NCBI RefSeq assembly: GCF_000812945.1
Contig: NZ_JSYM01000001.1
Span: 124,001-188,000 of the forward strand
Direction of reading: 5' to 3'
DNA: 64,000 nucleotides
Source of the DNA: Flavobacterium sp. AED
Lineage (GTDB): Bacteria; Bacteroidota; Bacteroidia; Flavobacteriales; Flavobacteriaceae
The position numbers were made by a program, and so were the translations under genes. The notes under the pieces are model-generated. The model ran no database searches and had not been told where the DNA came from. It saw only the letters and a program-made list of their open reading frames with translations. Positions 1-9,176 of the stretch are shown here, piece by piece. Every line of letters begins with the position of its first letter. The first letter of the stretch is position 1.

Positions 1-283
1 GATTTAGTTTTTCACTCAGATAATCAGAAAAGTTCACTTTTATGTTTTCAGTAGAATGGTGTACCATTTCAATAATCACATTTTTTATTTTTTCAATGAG
101 CATGGCTTTCTTATCATCCATTAATTCGAGCCCAGAATTCAAAAGGGCTGATTTAAGTTTTTCACGTTGATCCATAGAAATAGTTTCCATGATTTCAACT
201 TCACCTAAATCAACAACAATGAAGTGTAGTCCCAGTTTTTTCAATTCCTCTTTTACCGCCATTTTGCAGCGATTACTAACCAT
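1..283 (-). CDS. AraC-like helix-turn-helix regulator, N-terminal part (runs off the window)
   Basis: The frame is open from an ATG at 283 to the window edge, so only about 94 N-terminal residues are visible and the DNA-binding domain is outside. The visible part begins MVSNRCKMAVKEELKKLGL, continues with a VDLGEVEI strand and ends in YLSEKL. I know this layout from Bacteroidota proteins in which a small alpha/beta sensor-like domain, resembling a heavy-metal-associated fold with a single Cys, precedes an AraC-type helix-turn-helix. A second in-frame ATG lies at 262. The role as a transcription regulator is inferred from this resemblance; target and ligand cannot be told. Confidence 0.6.
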   Translation of the reverse strand, partial: MVSNRCKMAVKEELKKLGLHFIVVDLGEVEIMETISMDQREKLKSALLNSGLELMDDKKAMLIEKIKNVIIEMVHHSTENIKVNFSDYLSEKLN

Positions 284-671
284 GTATTTGATATATAGTT
301 TCAAATTATTTTTTTTTAACAGATTATGTAAAAATCGGATAAACAGTATTAAAAACACTTACATAACTTTAAAAAAAAGTTGCATAATTCACACATTATT
401 AATTTCAATTTATTTTTAATAATGTAGCCTTCGGTAGGAAAATGAGTAATTAAAAAGGGCTCTGTTTTTGAATAAAATGAACCCATTAAGTATTTTAATT
501 TTTTTAAATTTACGAATAAACGCCGACAAAGAGGCATCATTCGAGTTTTAATAAAATAATGTGGGGTTTATGATCTAATTATCTGTGATAATTTTAAATA
601 GATTACAACCCACAGATTCATCAAAGTAATGAATCGTTTAAAGACAAAATACTTTAGTCGGTTATTTTCTG
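284..671. other. Intergenic region, no gene seen
   Basis: About 390 very AT-rich bases lie between the divergent start of the partial regulator and the 3' end of the secreted-protein gene. Short frames here (for example 349-540 on the minus strand) have no protein-like composition. It probably holds the regulator promoter and the downstream end of the 672-2380 operon. I see no clear terminator hairpin. Confidence 0.4.
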
Positions 672-1199
672 TTATTGATACAAAGTTGTTATTTGTGTAG
701 CTGTATCGTAATTTTTTTTGGTTTTATCCGAAGCTGTCGAAAAGTATGTTTTTCGATTAACAGCAGTAAAATTACCTATTTGACTGCTAAATTTACTGGC
801 ATTTCCTTTGATGTTAAAACGAATCGATTGAATATCAGTAATTTTCATTTTATTCATTTCTAAAGGAGAAAAGGTGTAATACGATACAATTTTATTTTCT
901 ATATTTTCCCTAATCCCTTTATCAGAACATATTATGATGGTATTATCAGTTAAATAAACATAGACTACCCCTGAAATATTAAATGTGGGGTTTGTAGTTG
1001 CAACGGCTAATTTTAGGATACCACCATTTTCTGTTTTTGCAATCTGTATAGCTGCAATTCCTGTTAAGGCATAGTTTTCACAAATAAAATCCAAAGAATT
1101 CGTAGCGTGATAAGATCTACCTTTAAAACTCAATAATTCCTGACTTGTTGCAGAAAACGTAACCATAATTAATAAAATAAGCAGGACTTTTTGATTCAT
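672..1199 (-). CDS. Hypothetical secreted protein, 175 aa
   Basis: The protein starts with a typical Sec signal peptide (MNQKVLLILLIMVTFSATSQ), so the mature form is likely periplasmic or surface-exposed. The rest is rich in beta strand (GVVYVYLTDNTIIICSD, IQSIRFNIKGNAS) with no motif that I recognise. It is the third gene of a tight minus-strand set: the lipoprotein gene ends 23 bp upstream, and the M23 peptidase gene precedes that. Shared transcription suggests an envelope role, but no function can be assigned. The ATG at 1199 directly precedes the signal peptide, so the start is secure. Confidence 0.7.
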   Translation of the reverse strand: MNQKVLLILLIMVTFSATSQELLSFKGRSYHATNSLDFICENYALTGIAAIQIAKTENGGILKLAVATTNPTFNISGVVYVYLTDNTIIICSDKGIRENIENKIVSYYTFSPLEMNKMKITDIQSIRFNIKGNASKFSSQIGNFTAVNRKTYFSTASDKTKKNYDTATQITTLYQ

Positions 1200-1222
1200 G
1201 AATTCAGGGCTGTTAATTGAAA

Positions 1223-1699
1223 TTATTTATATTGAAAAGTGTCCACCCAATCGAGTGATTTAATAGACGAAACCTTGTTTTCTTGATTCATTGAAACCCG
1301 AAGTTCTTTGTTGGCAACTTTCTTTGTATACAATGCTTTATAACGAAAAATACTAGTTTGATCACTATTGTTCTTATAGATTTCAACTAGCTGAAGGTCT
1401 TTAAAAGTACCATAATATTGACGAAATCTAGTACATGTTTTTGTCAAGCGTTCTTCGGTTGTATTTTTAATTACCGAAGGGGTTGCTTCACTTTCGTTAA
1501 AAGGTTTAAACTTAGAAGTATTACAGGTCATTAAAACCCTTTTTCCTAATTCATACGCTTTATCTTTTTGAGATTCACTCACTTCAGAAAATGTTAGTTT
1601 GACTAATTTTACTTCCTCAGGTTTAGGAGCAGTAACAACGGTTTTAGATTTACAACCTACTAATAAAACAATGCCTAGAAAGAGAATTATCTTTTTCAT
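1223..1699 (-). CDS. Hypothetical lipoprotein, 158 aa
   Basis: The N-terminus MKKIILFLGIVLLVGCKSK is a lipoprotein signal with a lipobox Cys at residue 16. The mature part has an alpha-helical first half (SQKDKAYELGKRVL), a CNTSKF..CTRFRQYYG stretch, and a C-terminal strand-rich half (IFRYKALY, KELRVSMN, KVSSIKSLDW). That arrangement resembles NTF2-like/DUF3887 domains, which often bind small ligands or act as accessory domains; this is inference only. The gene starts 3 bp after the M23 peptidase gene stops, so the two are almost certainly cotranscribed. Confidence 0.7.
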   Translation of the reverse strand: MKKIILFLGIVLLVGCKSKTVVTAPKPEEVKLVKLTFSEVSESQKDKAYELGKRVLMTCNTSKFKPFNESEATPSVIKNTTEERLTKTCTRFRQYYGTFKDLQLVEIYKNNSDQTSIFRYKALYTKKVANKELRVSMNQENKVSSIKSLDWVDTFQYK

Positions 1700-1702
1700 A
1701 AT

Positions 1703-2380
1703 TTATGTAATTTTTAATAATAAGTTAGGATTAGGACAATTTTCTAAATAATAATCCAGATTATTTTTGCTGCAAACTCCAGGATAATCACCAAAATTAA
1801 CTCCGATATTTTTTATAATCTGAAAATGTAAGTGAGGTGCATAATCTCCATTAATTGGTGAATTCCCCAAAGTTGCTATTTGTTGTCCTTTTTTAACAAT
1901 ATCTCCAATTTCAATTTTTGTAATACTTTCTAATGAAAGATGGCCGTACAAAGTATAAAAAGTTTCATTTTTTATTTTGTGTTCTAAAATAATGGTTGGG
2001 CCATAATCTCCCAAACCTGCATTATAATTAAAACTATGAATAGTTCCATCAACAGCTGCTAATACAGGAGTTCCAGCTTTTATCCATAAATCTAATCCAA
2101 TATGAATATTTCGCTCTTCGGATTTAGTATCATTAAAAACAGCACTTCGTTTGTATAAATTACGTTCTTCATTATAACCTCCAAATGCGACTTTTGCTTC
2201 GCTTGTTGTTAAATAATTTTCGATGTATCTTTCGAAATCAATAGCATTGCCAATATCCAATTTTAATAATTCAGGATTAAAAGTTGATAAATCTAAAGCG
2301 ATATAATTTTTATAATCAATAGAATCATCTATCACTTTAACATTTTGTATGCTTTTTAAAAGAGTTTCCAAAGTGTTCAT
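1703..2380 (-). CDS. M23-family (LytM-like) metallopeptidase
   Basis: This is a probable peptidoglycan endopeptidase. The LytM zinc site is complete: H93 and D97 in HIGLDLW, H147 in GHLS, and H183-x-H185 in HLHFQ, with the usual GTPVLAAVDGTI and GDIVKKGQQIATLG segments between them. The roughly 90 residues before the domain have no signal peptide or membrane helix, which is unusual for a wall enzyme; export would need another route, or the enzyme acts on internal fragments. It is the first gene of a three-gene set with the lipoprotein and secreted protein downstream. A hairpin just upstream (2411-2449) isolates it from the preceding small gene. Confidence 0.88.
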   Translation of the reverse strand: MNTLETLLKSIQNVKVIDDSIDYKNYIALDLSTFNPELLKLDIGNAIDFERYIENYLTTSEAKVAFGGYNEERNLYKRSAVFNDTKSEERNIHIGLDLWIKAGTPVLAAVDGTIHSFNYNAGLGDYGPTIILEHKIKNETFYTLYGHLSLESITKIEIGDIVKKGQQIATLGNSPINGDYAPHLHFQIIKNIGVNFGDYPGVCSKNNLDYYLENCPNPNLLLKIT

Positions 2381-2410
2381 TTTCTATTATTTTTAATAAA
2401 GTTTAAATTT

Positions 2411-2449
2411 AAAATAAAAAATGCCAACATAAATAATTTATGTTGGCAT
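2411..2449 (-). terminator. Rho-independent terminator of the small lipoprotein gene
   Basis: A perfect 13-bp stem (2421-2433 with 2437-2449, loop TAA) lies 32 bp past the stop of the 87-aa lipoprotein gene. Read on the minus strand it is followed by a T-rich tract (2411-2420). Confidence 0.8.
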
Positions 2450-2480
2450 TATAACTTTTAATTAAGAGAATAATCGAGTA

Positions 2481-2744
2481 TTATTTTTTGATCTCAATTT
2501 TTGCTTCACCACCCGAAACATTAACACTTGTTTTAGTTGCTCCATCTTTAGTACTGACATTTACACCATCAGTACTTACTTTTATAGAAGTACTATCTTT
2601 CGCTTCTCCTGAAACTGTAGGAGTGGATGGAGTAGATGCGCTAGATGTTTCCACTTGTGGTGCAATAGGATTGTCGTCTTTTTTCTTGCAGGAAACAATC
2701 GTCATAATCGAAAGTACTCCTAAAATTAGTGTTATCTTTTTCAT
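2481..2744 (-). CDS. Small low-complexity lipoprotein, 87 aa
   Basis: The signal sequence MKKITLILGVLSIMTIVSC ends in a lipobox Cys at residue 19, followed by KKKDD. The mature chain is Ser/Thr/Val-rich and low in complexity, with repeats of the type VKVSTDGVNVSTKDGATKTSVNVSGGEAK cut into short pieces, suggesting a short beta-helical or unstructured surface tail. No enzymatic motif is visible. The gene stands alone, with its own terminator downstream and 140 bp upstream. Function unknown. Confidence 0.7.
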   Translation of the reverse strand: MKKITLILGVLSIMTIVSCKKKDDNPIAPQVETSSASTPSTPTVSGEAKDSTSIKVSTDGVNVSTKDGATKTSVNVSGGEAKIEIKK

Positions 2745-2830
2745 CTTATTTTTTTATTATGGTTACTGACTAATGAATTGATTACCAATTTAGTATTTTA
2801 ATTTTTTATAAACAAACGATTAATTAAGAT

Positions 2831-2866
2831 TCAAAAAAAATCCCAACCTGAATTAAGTTGGGATTT
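2831..2866 (-). terminator. Terminator of the fused E1 dehydrogenase gene
   Basis: Ten-base arms AAATCCCAAC (2838-2847) and GTTGGGATTT (2857-2866) flank a 9-nt loop. On the minus strand the stem is followed by a run of T, 22 bp past the stop codon of the 2888-5296 gene. Confidence 0.8.
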
Positions 2867-2887
2867 CAATTTATAAATAATTATGTT

Positions 2888-5296
2888 TTAATACAAACTT
2901 GGAAATTTCGAAGGATTTACCTCATTCATCATTCCATATACTTTTTCGAATATATCTTCTGCAGAAGGTTTAGAAAAATAATCTCCGTCCGTTCCGTAAG
3001 CAGGTCTGTGCGCTTTTGCAGTCAAAGTCTGAGGTTTGCTGTCTAAATAAGTATAGGCATCTTGTTGTTCTATAATTTGTTGTAAAATATATGCCGAAGC
3101 ACCTCCAGGAACATCTTCGTCAATTACTAAGAGACGATTCGTTTTGGCAATACTTTTTACCACATCTTGATTAATATCAAATGGTAATAATGATTGTAAA
3201 TCGATTACCTCGCAATCTATGCCAACTTCAAGAAGCTCTTTGGCAGCTTGCTGCACTAATCTTAAAGTAGATCCATAAGAAACTAATGTAATGTCAGTAC
3301 CTTCTTTCAATGTTTCCACAACGCCAATTGGTGTTTTGAATTCGCCGTAATTCAAAGGCATTTTTTCTTTTAATCGGTAACCATTCAAACATTCAATCAC
3401 TAAAGCAGGTTCATCACATTCCAATAAACTGTTATAAAAACTGGCTGCTTGTGTCATATTTCTTGGAACCAAAACGTGAATTCCTCTTATGGCATTTATT
3501 ATCATTCCCATAGGAGAGCCAGAATGCCAGATTCCTTCTAATCGATGACCGCGTGTTCGTATAATTAAAGGGGCTTTTTGTTTGCCTACCGTACGGTATC
3601 TTAATGTTGCTAAATCATCACTCATGATTTGGATAGCGTACAACAAATAATCTAAATATTGAATCTCGGCAATAGGGCGTAAGCCTCTTAAAGCCATTCC
3701 TATCCCTTGACCAATTATGGTTGCTTCACGAATCCCGACATCGGCTACACGAAGTTCTCCGTATTTTTCCTGCATTCCTTCTAAACCTTGATTTACATCA
3801 CCAATATTTCCAGCATCTTCACCAAAAATTAGTGTTTCAGGATATTTTGTAAAAATAGCATCAAAGTTATCACGCAAAATCATGCGACCGTCCGTATCTT
3901 CTTTTGCATTTTCAGAATATTCAGGTAAAACTTTTTCTGCTGAGAAGACATTTAAATCTGTTTCAGAAAATAAGTTGCTACTGAATTTTTGTTGGGTTCT
4001 ATTGGTGTACGAGGTGATCCAAAGTGACAATTCCTCTTTACCTTTTTCGTTCATTGCTAAACGCAATACTTTTCGGGCAGTTACAAGAATCTCTTTTTTC
4101 AAAGGTGATTTTATACTGTTTAAATCCGTAATCAGTTTTAGTATTCTTTCTTTGTTTTTACTTGTTTCTGCTATTTTTTGTAATAAGGAAACTAGCTCTT
4201 TTTGTTCTTCAATTATAGGTTCAATGAAAGCATTCCAAGCTGCTTTTTTAGCTTCAAAAACGTCTTTTTTAGCTTGTGAATCAATTGCTTCAATTTCTTC
4301 TGGAGAAGCAACATTGATGGCAATCATCCAGAGTTTCATTTGACGAAGACAATCAAAGTCTTTTTCCCATGCTAATCGATTCGCGTCTTTATATCTCTCA
4401 TGAGATCCTGAACTGGAATGTCCTTGTGGTTGCGTTAATTCGTTTACATGAATTAATACTGGAATGTGTTTTTCACGAGCTATATTTGCCGCTTTTTCAT
4501 AAGTAGCAATTAATTCAGCATAATCCCAACCTTTTACTTTTAATATTTCAAAACCGTTGGTATTATTCTCTCGTTGGTATCCTTTTAATATTTCAGAAAT
4601 ACTTTCTTTAGTGGTTTGATGTCTTGCATGTACTGAAATGCCATATTCATCATCCCAAACACTCATAACCATAGGTACTTGTAAAACACCAGCTGCATTT
4701 ATAGTCTCAAAAAATAACCCTTCTGATGTACTTGCATTTCCTATTGTTCCCCAAGCTATTTCATTACCCTCAACAGAAAAATTTGCTGCATTGGTAATTC
4801 CTGAAACTTGCCGGTATATTTTTGATGCTTGCGCTAATCCTAGTAATCTAGGCATTTGCGCTGCAGTAGGAGAAATATCTGCGCTTGAATTTTTTTGTTT
4901 AGTTAAATCTTTCCATGATCCGTCTTCATTCAAACTATGTGTTGTAAAATGGCCTCCCATTTGTCTTCCTGCAGACATCGGTTCTTGTTCAATATCAGTA
5001 TGGCCATATAAACCGGCAAAAAACTGTTGCATGGTTAATTCACCTATTGCCATCATAAAAGTTTGGTCGCGATAGTATCCGGAACGGAAATCTCCATTCT
5101 TGAATGCTTTTGCCATAGCTAATTGTGGTACTTCTTTACCATCCCCAAATATTCCAAATTTAGCCTTTCCAGTCAATACTTCTTTACGTCCTAGCAGGCT
5201 GCATTCTCTGCTTATAGTAGCTATTTTGTAGTCACTTAATACTTCAGTTTTGAAATCTTCAAATGTCAGGGTAGTATTATTTTTTTCTTTTATCAT
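2888..5296 (-). CDS. Fused E1 alpha/beta subunit of a 2-oxoacid dehydrogenase (branched-chain type)
   Basis: This is a thiamine-diphosphate-dependent E1 component that decarboxylates a 2-oxoacid and passes the acyl group to a lipoylated E2. The alpha half (about residues 1-420) carries RDQTFMMAIGE, HFTTHSLNEDGSW and the TPP/Mg region GTIGNASTSEGLFFE; the beta half (about 460-790) carries EDAGNIGDVNQGLEG, RVADVGIREATIIGQGIGMA and ALVIECLNGYRLKE. At 802 aa it equals an alpha plus a beta chain. Fusion of the two is common in Bacteroidota, and branched-chain oxoacids are the usual suggestion, but substrate is not shown by the sequence. The gene is monocistronic, with no E2 or E3 gene nearby. Confidence 0.88.
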   Translation of the reverse strand: MIKEKNNTTLTFEDFKTEVLSDYKIATISRECSLLGRKEVLTGKAKFGIFGDGKEVPQLAMAKAFKNGDFRSGYYRDQTFMMAIGELTMQQFFAGLYGHTDIEQEPMSAGRQMGGHFTTHSLNEDGSWKDLTKQKNSSADISPTAAQMPRLLGLAQASKIYRQVSGITNAANFSVEGNEIAWGTIGNASTSEGLFFETINAAGVLQVPMVMSVWDDEYGISVHARHQTTKESISEILKGYQRENNTNGFEILKVKGWDYAELIATYEKAANIAREKHIPVLIHVNELTQPQGHSSSGSHERYKDANRLAWEKDFDCLRQMKLWMIAINVASPEEIEAIDSQAKKDVFEAKKAAWNAFIEPIIEEQKELVSLLQKIAETSKNKERILKLITDLNSIKSPLKKEILVTARKVLRLAMNEKGKEELSLWITSYTNRTQQKFSSNLFSETDLNVFSAEKVLPEYSENAKEDTDGRMILRDNFDAIFTKYPETLIFGEDAGNIGDVNQGLEGMQEKYGELRVADVGIREATIIGQGIGMALRGLRPIAEIQYLDYLLYAIQIMSDDLATLRYRTVGKQKAPLIIRTRGHRLEGIWHSGSPMGMIINAIRGIHVLVPRNMTQAASFYNSLLECDEPALVIECLNGYRLKEKMPLNYGEFKTPIGVVETLKEGTDITLVSYGSTLRLVQQAAKELLEVGIDCEVIDLQSLLPFDINQDVVKSIAKTNRLLVIDEDVPGGASAYILQQIIEQQDAYTYLDSKPQTLTAKAHRPAYGTDGDYFSKPSAEDIFEKVYGMMNEVNPSKFPSLY

Positions 5297-5482
5297 AATT
5301 GAAAAGTATAACTTTGTGCTGCAAATTTAATTAAAAACTAGCTATTTTCATAATTCATTAAAAAAAATATAATTTAATTATTAGTAGTCAATTTCTAATT
5401 AGTATGTGTATTTTTTAATTATATGTATCTAAAAAGCTATTTTTTGATGAATAATGTAATAAATAGTGATTTTTATCTTTAA

Positions 5483-8311
5483 TTAGAACCATTTTCGATT
5501 AAAAAGATTGATTAATGTTTTTGGAGAGAATGTAACCACAAATCGTATTTTTTCGTTGTAATTATTTTGCCCAATTTCCCATCCATTGTTGGAATAAATT
5601 GGAAAATACAATTCGAAATAGTCCGTTACCAGATTCAGACGAATTCCACTATCGTATACGAATTTCTCATTTTGGTTTCTGTTTTTAATAAGACCAATGT
5701 CGCCATATACTTCCATCCAATTCCAAATATTGAAACTTCCGTTCAAAGTAGTAATCCATTGATTAGCAAAAGGAGTGTCTAATTTTGATTTAAAACCACC
5801 TTCAGCCAATATAAATTGTTGGCTGAAAAAACCACTATTTTCAGATCGACCATAATAATTGTAATCAAAGAGATAATCAGTAGGTCTGTCTAATGCAAAA
5901 CTAAAAAAGTCTGAAGCGGTTCTATTGTATAGAAAACTACCGGCATAGAGGCGTAAATTAATTTGAAAATTGTTTTCAAATAATTTTCGATATTCAAATT
6001 CAGTGGCTACTTTTCCAAATTTACTTGATATCTGTAAATCAGAGGTAAAGTTAAAATGATTGGTTACTTCGGTTCTTGTGTTGATGTATTTTGCGTCAAA
6101 AACGGAGTAATTCTCCGTTGAATTGTCAATCACTAAAGCACTTTTCTCTCTGTTTACTAATACTTGGCGAAATAGTATTAACTGTTTTCTATTATCCCTA
6201 AAGTTCTCTTCTCTGATTCGTAATTGCACCGATGGATTTATCTTCAGGTAAGCTGCATCCGGAGCATAATGAAAATAAGAACCCGAAACCGAATATCTTA
6301 CGTTGTAAAGTGTACTGTTTCTGTAATTTTGATTTACGACCAATGCCGCTGAACCTGTCAAATTATTTGTTTTTGAGGAATAAGCCGGATTGATATCGAA
6401 TATAAAAGGTTTGTCTAAAATAGTTTTGTTATGTAATCGCAATCCCGGTGAAAAACCATCATATAAGTTATACGTTAGTGTGGGTACATATAAAATCTGA
6501 TTGTAATACGGATCTTCTAAATCCTTCATAAAATTAAATTTTATAGGTCGATTGGTTGGATAAAAACCTTTCAATGATTTCCAATTGTTTCTTAAATTGT
6601 ATTCTGGAACTTCATTACTGTAATTTAAAACGATTTTATCGGCATTTTTTCTTTCAATGGTAAAAGTGCTGTCCGTTTCATTGGCATCAAGCCATTTTTT
6701 AAAAACAATTTCTCCTTTTTTTACACCATAAACTGGAACAGGAACTGAAACATTGGTTTTGTTTTTTACTGAAAAAGTAATACTGTCTTTCGTTTTTGAG
6801 ACATCAGTAAATTTATAATCTATGATTTCACGAGAACCAATTATGGTTTTAAAAAACCAGTTAATATCTTTATCAGCATTGGATTTTAGTATCCTTTCAA
6901 AATCAGTTCTCGAAACTTGTTTTTCCTTGTTTTCAACGTAGAATTGACGAATGCTATTGTTTACTTCATCATGCTCTAGATAATCGTCCAGATATCTAAA
7001 ACTCAATCCGGCACGGTATTTACTGGCAATTTGTTCGTTGAATTTTATCAAACTATTTTTTGGATTTCCAAGTGGCTGATCTAAATTTTTTCGAGCCATA
7101 AGCATATAAAAATAGCTGTATTGCTCATTAAAACTTAAGTTGGTCAAGTTGTAGCTTTTTAATAATCGAAGTTTAGAAACACTTCCAAACATCTTCGTGT
7201 CTGGATGATTTTCATCAATATATTTCATCATGGTATAAACCTGGATTCCATCATAAATCCAGTTATCTTTCCTTGGATCTAAACGCAAACTATTCTTTAA
7301 ATAGGAATTCAAATAGGTTTTCAAAAATTTAATCTCAAATATAAATTCATCTGTGAATGGACTTAAAAAAGAAGGCAATTGGTTCAATCCATAAAAAGGA
7401 TTTCTCTCATAATCAGTTTGGGAAACTATTATTTTTTCATGTGGATATTTTCCAACAAGCGTATTTACATAATCCATAACACGATCAACAATAACTGCTT
7501 TTTGAATATCACTTATTTTATTTTCTTTCAAATTAGTCAGTACTTCATTGTTATTCTTTTTGAAGCTGATGAAACTTGTTTTGGGTTCTACAAAAAGACT
7601 AAAATCAGTTCGGTTGTTTCCAGATAATTTATAGTTTAAAAAACTTTCGTTCTTATTTAGTAAACTACTATTTAAATCAGAAGTAACTTCTAAACCTACA
7701 GGTATTTTCAAAGTAATATCATAACTAGAAACCCCATTGGCAATATCATCTAAATTGTTGTTGCTGTTTCGAACGAAATCATGGTTTTCATACCGGGCAG
7801 GAGTAAGAAACCAGTTTTTAAGGTTCATTTCGCCTTTATCATTAAACCCGTATTTAGTGAATTTATCACTTGGTATTTTTGTGATATAAGTGAGATGTAA
7901 AGTAGTTTTTTGATTTGGAAGTAGTTTTTGTCTTAGTTTAACTTCAATATAATCTGGATTTTTCTCTGTCCTTTCCCATGAAGCAAATAATAGATTGGTA
8001 TCAATAATGGTTAAATTGTTAGTGCTTCCACGTTCTTCTATTTTAGCCAAATGAAAACCTCTGTAAAATTCATCCGAAAAACGTTTCGCCAAAGGAGTGT
8101 TTTTATCAGAATACGCATTATTCCAATCATTCAACACAATTGAAGTTAATGTGTCATTCGATTGATTGAAAAAAGTGATTTCTTGCTGAATATTCAATGT
8201 TTTGTTCTCGGCATTCAACTCAACAATCATTTTAGAATGGTGTTGCGCGTATTGTTTTACTGATGCCAATAAAACAAGAAGATAGACCGTGATTTTAAAG
8301 ATTAATTTCAA
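5483..8311 (-). CDS. M1-aminopeptidase-like protein with degenerate zinc site and C-terminal barrel-like region
   Basis: A 942-aa exported protein (signal MKLIFKITVYLLVLLASVKQYAQ). The first 500 or so residues follow the M1/gluzincin plan: an N-terminal beta domain (LNIQQEITFFNQSNDTL), then a catalytic-like region. Where M1 enzymes have HExxH followed by a Glu in W..EG, this protein has FEIKF and WIYDGIQVY, so both His ligands and the Glu ligand are missing. From about residue 640 the chain alternates strands with aromatic residues and ends in Phe, as outer-membrane barrel proteins do. It is probably a surface or periplasmic non-peptidase descended from M1 enzymes. It is transcribed alone. 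Confidence 0.7.
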   Translation of the reverse strand: MKLIFKITVYLLVLLASVKQYAQHHSKMIVELNAENKTLNIQQEITFFNQSNDTLTSIVLNDWNNAYSDKNTPLAKRFSDEFYRGFHLAKIEERGSTNNLTIIDTNLLFASWERTEKNPDYIEVKLRQKLLPNQKTTLHLTYITKIPSDKFTKYGFNDKGEMNLKNWFLTPARYENHDFVRNSNNNLDDIANGVSSYDITLKIPVGLEVTSDLNSSLLNKNESFLNYKLSGNNRTDFSLFVEPKTSFISFKKNNNEVLTNLKENKISDIQKAVIVDRVMDYVNTLVGKYPHEKIIVSQTDYERNPFYGLNQLPSFLSPFTDEFIFEIKFLKTYLNSYLKNSLRLDPRKDNWIYDGIQVYTMMKYIDENHPDTKMFGSVSKLRLLKSYNLTNLSFNEQYSYFYMLMARKNLDQPLGNPKNSLIKFNEQIASKYRAGLSFRYLDDYLEHDEVNNSIRQFYVENKEKQVSRTDFERILKSNADKDINWFFKTIIGSREIIDYKFTDVSKTKDSITFSVKNKTNVSVPVPVYGVKKGEIVFKKWLDANETDSTFTIERKNADKIVLNYSNEVPEYNLRNNWKSLKGFYPTNRPIKFNFMKDLEDPYYNQILYVPTLTYNLYDGFSPGLRLHNKTILDKPFIFDINPAYSSKTNNLTGSAALVVNQNYRNSTLYNVRYSVSGSYFHYAPDAAYLKINPSVQLRIREENFRDNRKQLILFRQVLVNREKSALVIDNSTENYSVFDAKYINTRTEVTNHFNFTSDLQISSKFGKVATEFEYRKLFENNFQINLRLYAGSFLYNRTASDFFSFALDRPTDYLFDYNYYGRSENSGFFSQQFILAEGGFKSKLDTPFANQWITTLNGSFNIWNWMEVYGDIGLIKNRNQNEKFVYDSGIRLNLVTDYFELYFPIYSNNGWEIGQNNYNEKIRFVVTFSPKTLINLFNRKWF

Positions 8312-8390
8312 CTGTTTTCTTTAGAATTTAATAAAAAATAAATATACTTTTTTTTAGATAAAAACAGTAAGAAAACTAACAAATTAACAT

Positions 8391-8418
8391 AAAAAAAGCT
8401 GTTGTTTAGACAGCTTTT
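8391..8418 (-). terminator. Terminator of the LOG-family gene
   Basis: Nine-base arms AAAAGCTGT (8394-8402) and ACAGCTTTT (8410-8418) with a 7-nt loop, immediately after the stop at 8422 on the minus strand and ending in T residues in that direction. Confidence 0.7.
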
Positions 8419-8421
8419 CAA

Positions 8422-9150
8422 TTAAAAATTAGGAGTTAAATCGTATTTTTTATAGAATTTATCCAAGACATCAACCACTTCATCTTCGGTATCTACAATT
8501 TTAAATAAATTCATATCTTCGGCACTTACCGTATGTTCTTTTTCTATTAAAACCGTTTTTATCCAATCAATCAATCCCGCCCAAAAGCTGGTACCAACTA
8601 ATATTATTGGAAATTTTGCAATCTTTTTCGTCTGAATTAAAGTCATCGCTTCAAATAATTCATCCATAGTTCCAAAACCTCCCGGCATCACCACAAAACC
8701 TTGGGAATATTTTACAAACATCACTTTTCGAACAAAGAAATAATCAAAATTCAAGTTCTTATCCCCATCAATATAAGGATTATAATGTTGTTCAAAAGGC
8801 AATACTATATTCAATCCCACCGAGGTTCCTCCGCCCAGATGTGCGCCTTTATTTCCCGCTTCCATAATTCCTGGACCACCGCCAGTAATAACACCATAAC
8901 CGGCTTTACTTATTTTATAGGCAATTTTTTCAGCAAGTAAATAATATTTATCTTCCGGTTTTGTTCTCGCTGAACCAAAAATAGTCACACAGGGACCAAT
9001 GCGTCCCATGCTTTCATATCCGTTAACAAATTCGGCCATGATTTTAAAAATCGCCCAACTGTCATTGGTTCTTATTTCATTCCAGGTTTTTCTTTTCAGT
9101 CTGTCTTGGATTACTTTATCCTCGTCATTGTCAAAATCTTCTAATCTCAT
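8422..9150 (-). CDS. LOG-family (TIGR00730) nucleotide 5'-monophosphate phosphoribohydrolase
   Basis: The family hydrolyses the N-glycosidic bond of (cytokinin riboside) nucleoside monophosphates. The Rossmann-like core shows CVTIFGSAR at about 54-62, GGGPGIMEA at 90-98 and the diagnostic PGGFGTMDE at 156-164, which carries the catalytic Glu and phosphate-binding loop. The protein is 242 aa, slightly longer than short LOG proteins because of an N-terminal extension. Whether it makes cytokinins or cleaves other nucleotides is not shown. It is followed by a terminator. Upstream of it lies the repeat-rich region at the uvrA 3' end. Confidence 0.88.
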   Translation of the reverse strand: MRLEDFDNDEDKVIQDRLKRKTWNEIRTNDSWAIFKIMAEFVNGYESMGRIGPCVTIFGSARTKPEDKYYLLAEKIAYKISKAGYGVITGGGPGIMEAGNKGAHLGGGTSVGLNIVLPFEQHYNPYIDGDKNLNFDYFFVRKVMFVKYSQGFVVMPGGFGTMDELFEAMTLIQTKKIAKFPIILVGTSFWAGLIDWIKTVLIEKEHTVSAEDMNLFKIVDTEDEVVDVLDKFYKKYDLTPNF

Positions 9151-9176
9151 ATGCTATATTTTAAATCTTATTTTTT

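Noticed and set aside
349..540. 63-codon frame on the minus strand
   Set aside because: Composition follows the AT-rich intergenic DNA, there is no domain or signal pattern, and nothing suggests expression.
3882..4343. 153-codon plus-strand frame inside the E1 dehydrogenase gene, and many similar frames inside other genes
   Set aside because: They mirror clearly real genes on the other strand and show no domain, signal or conserved motif of their own.
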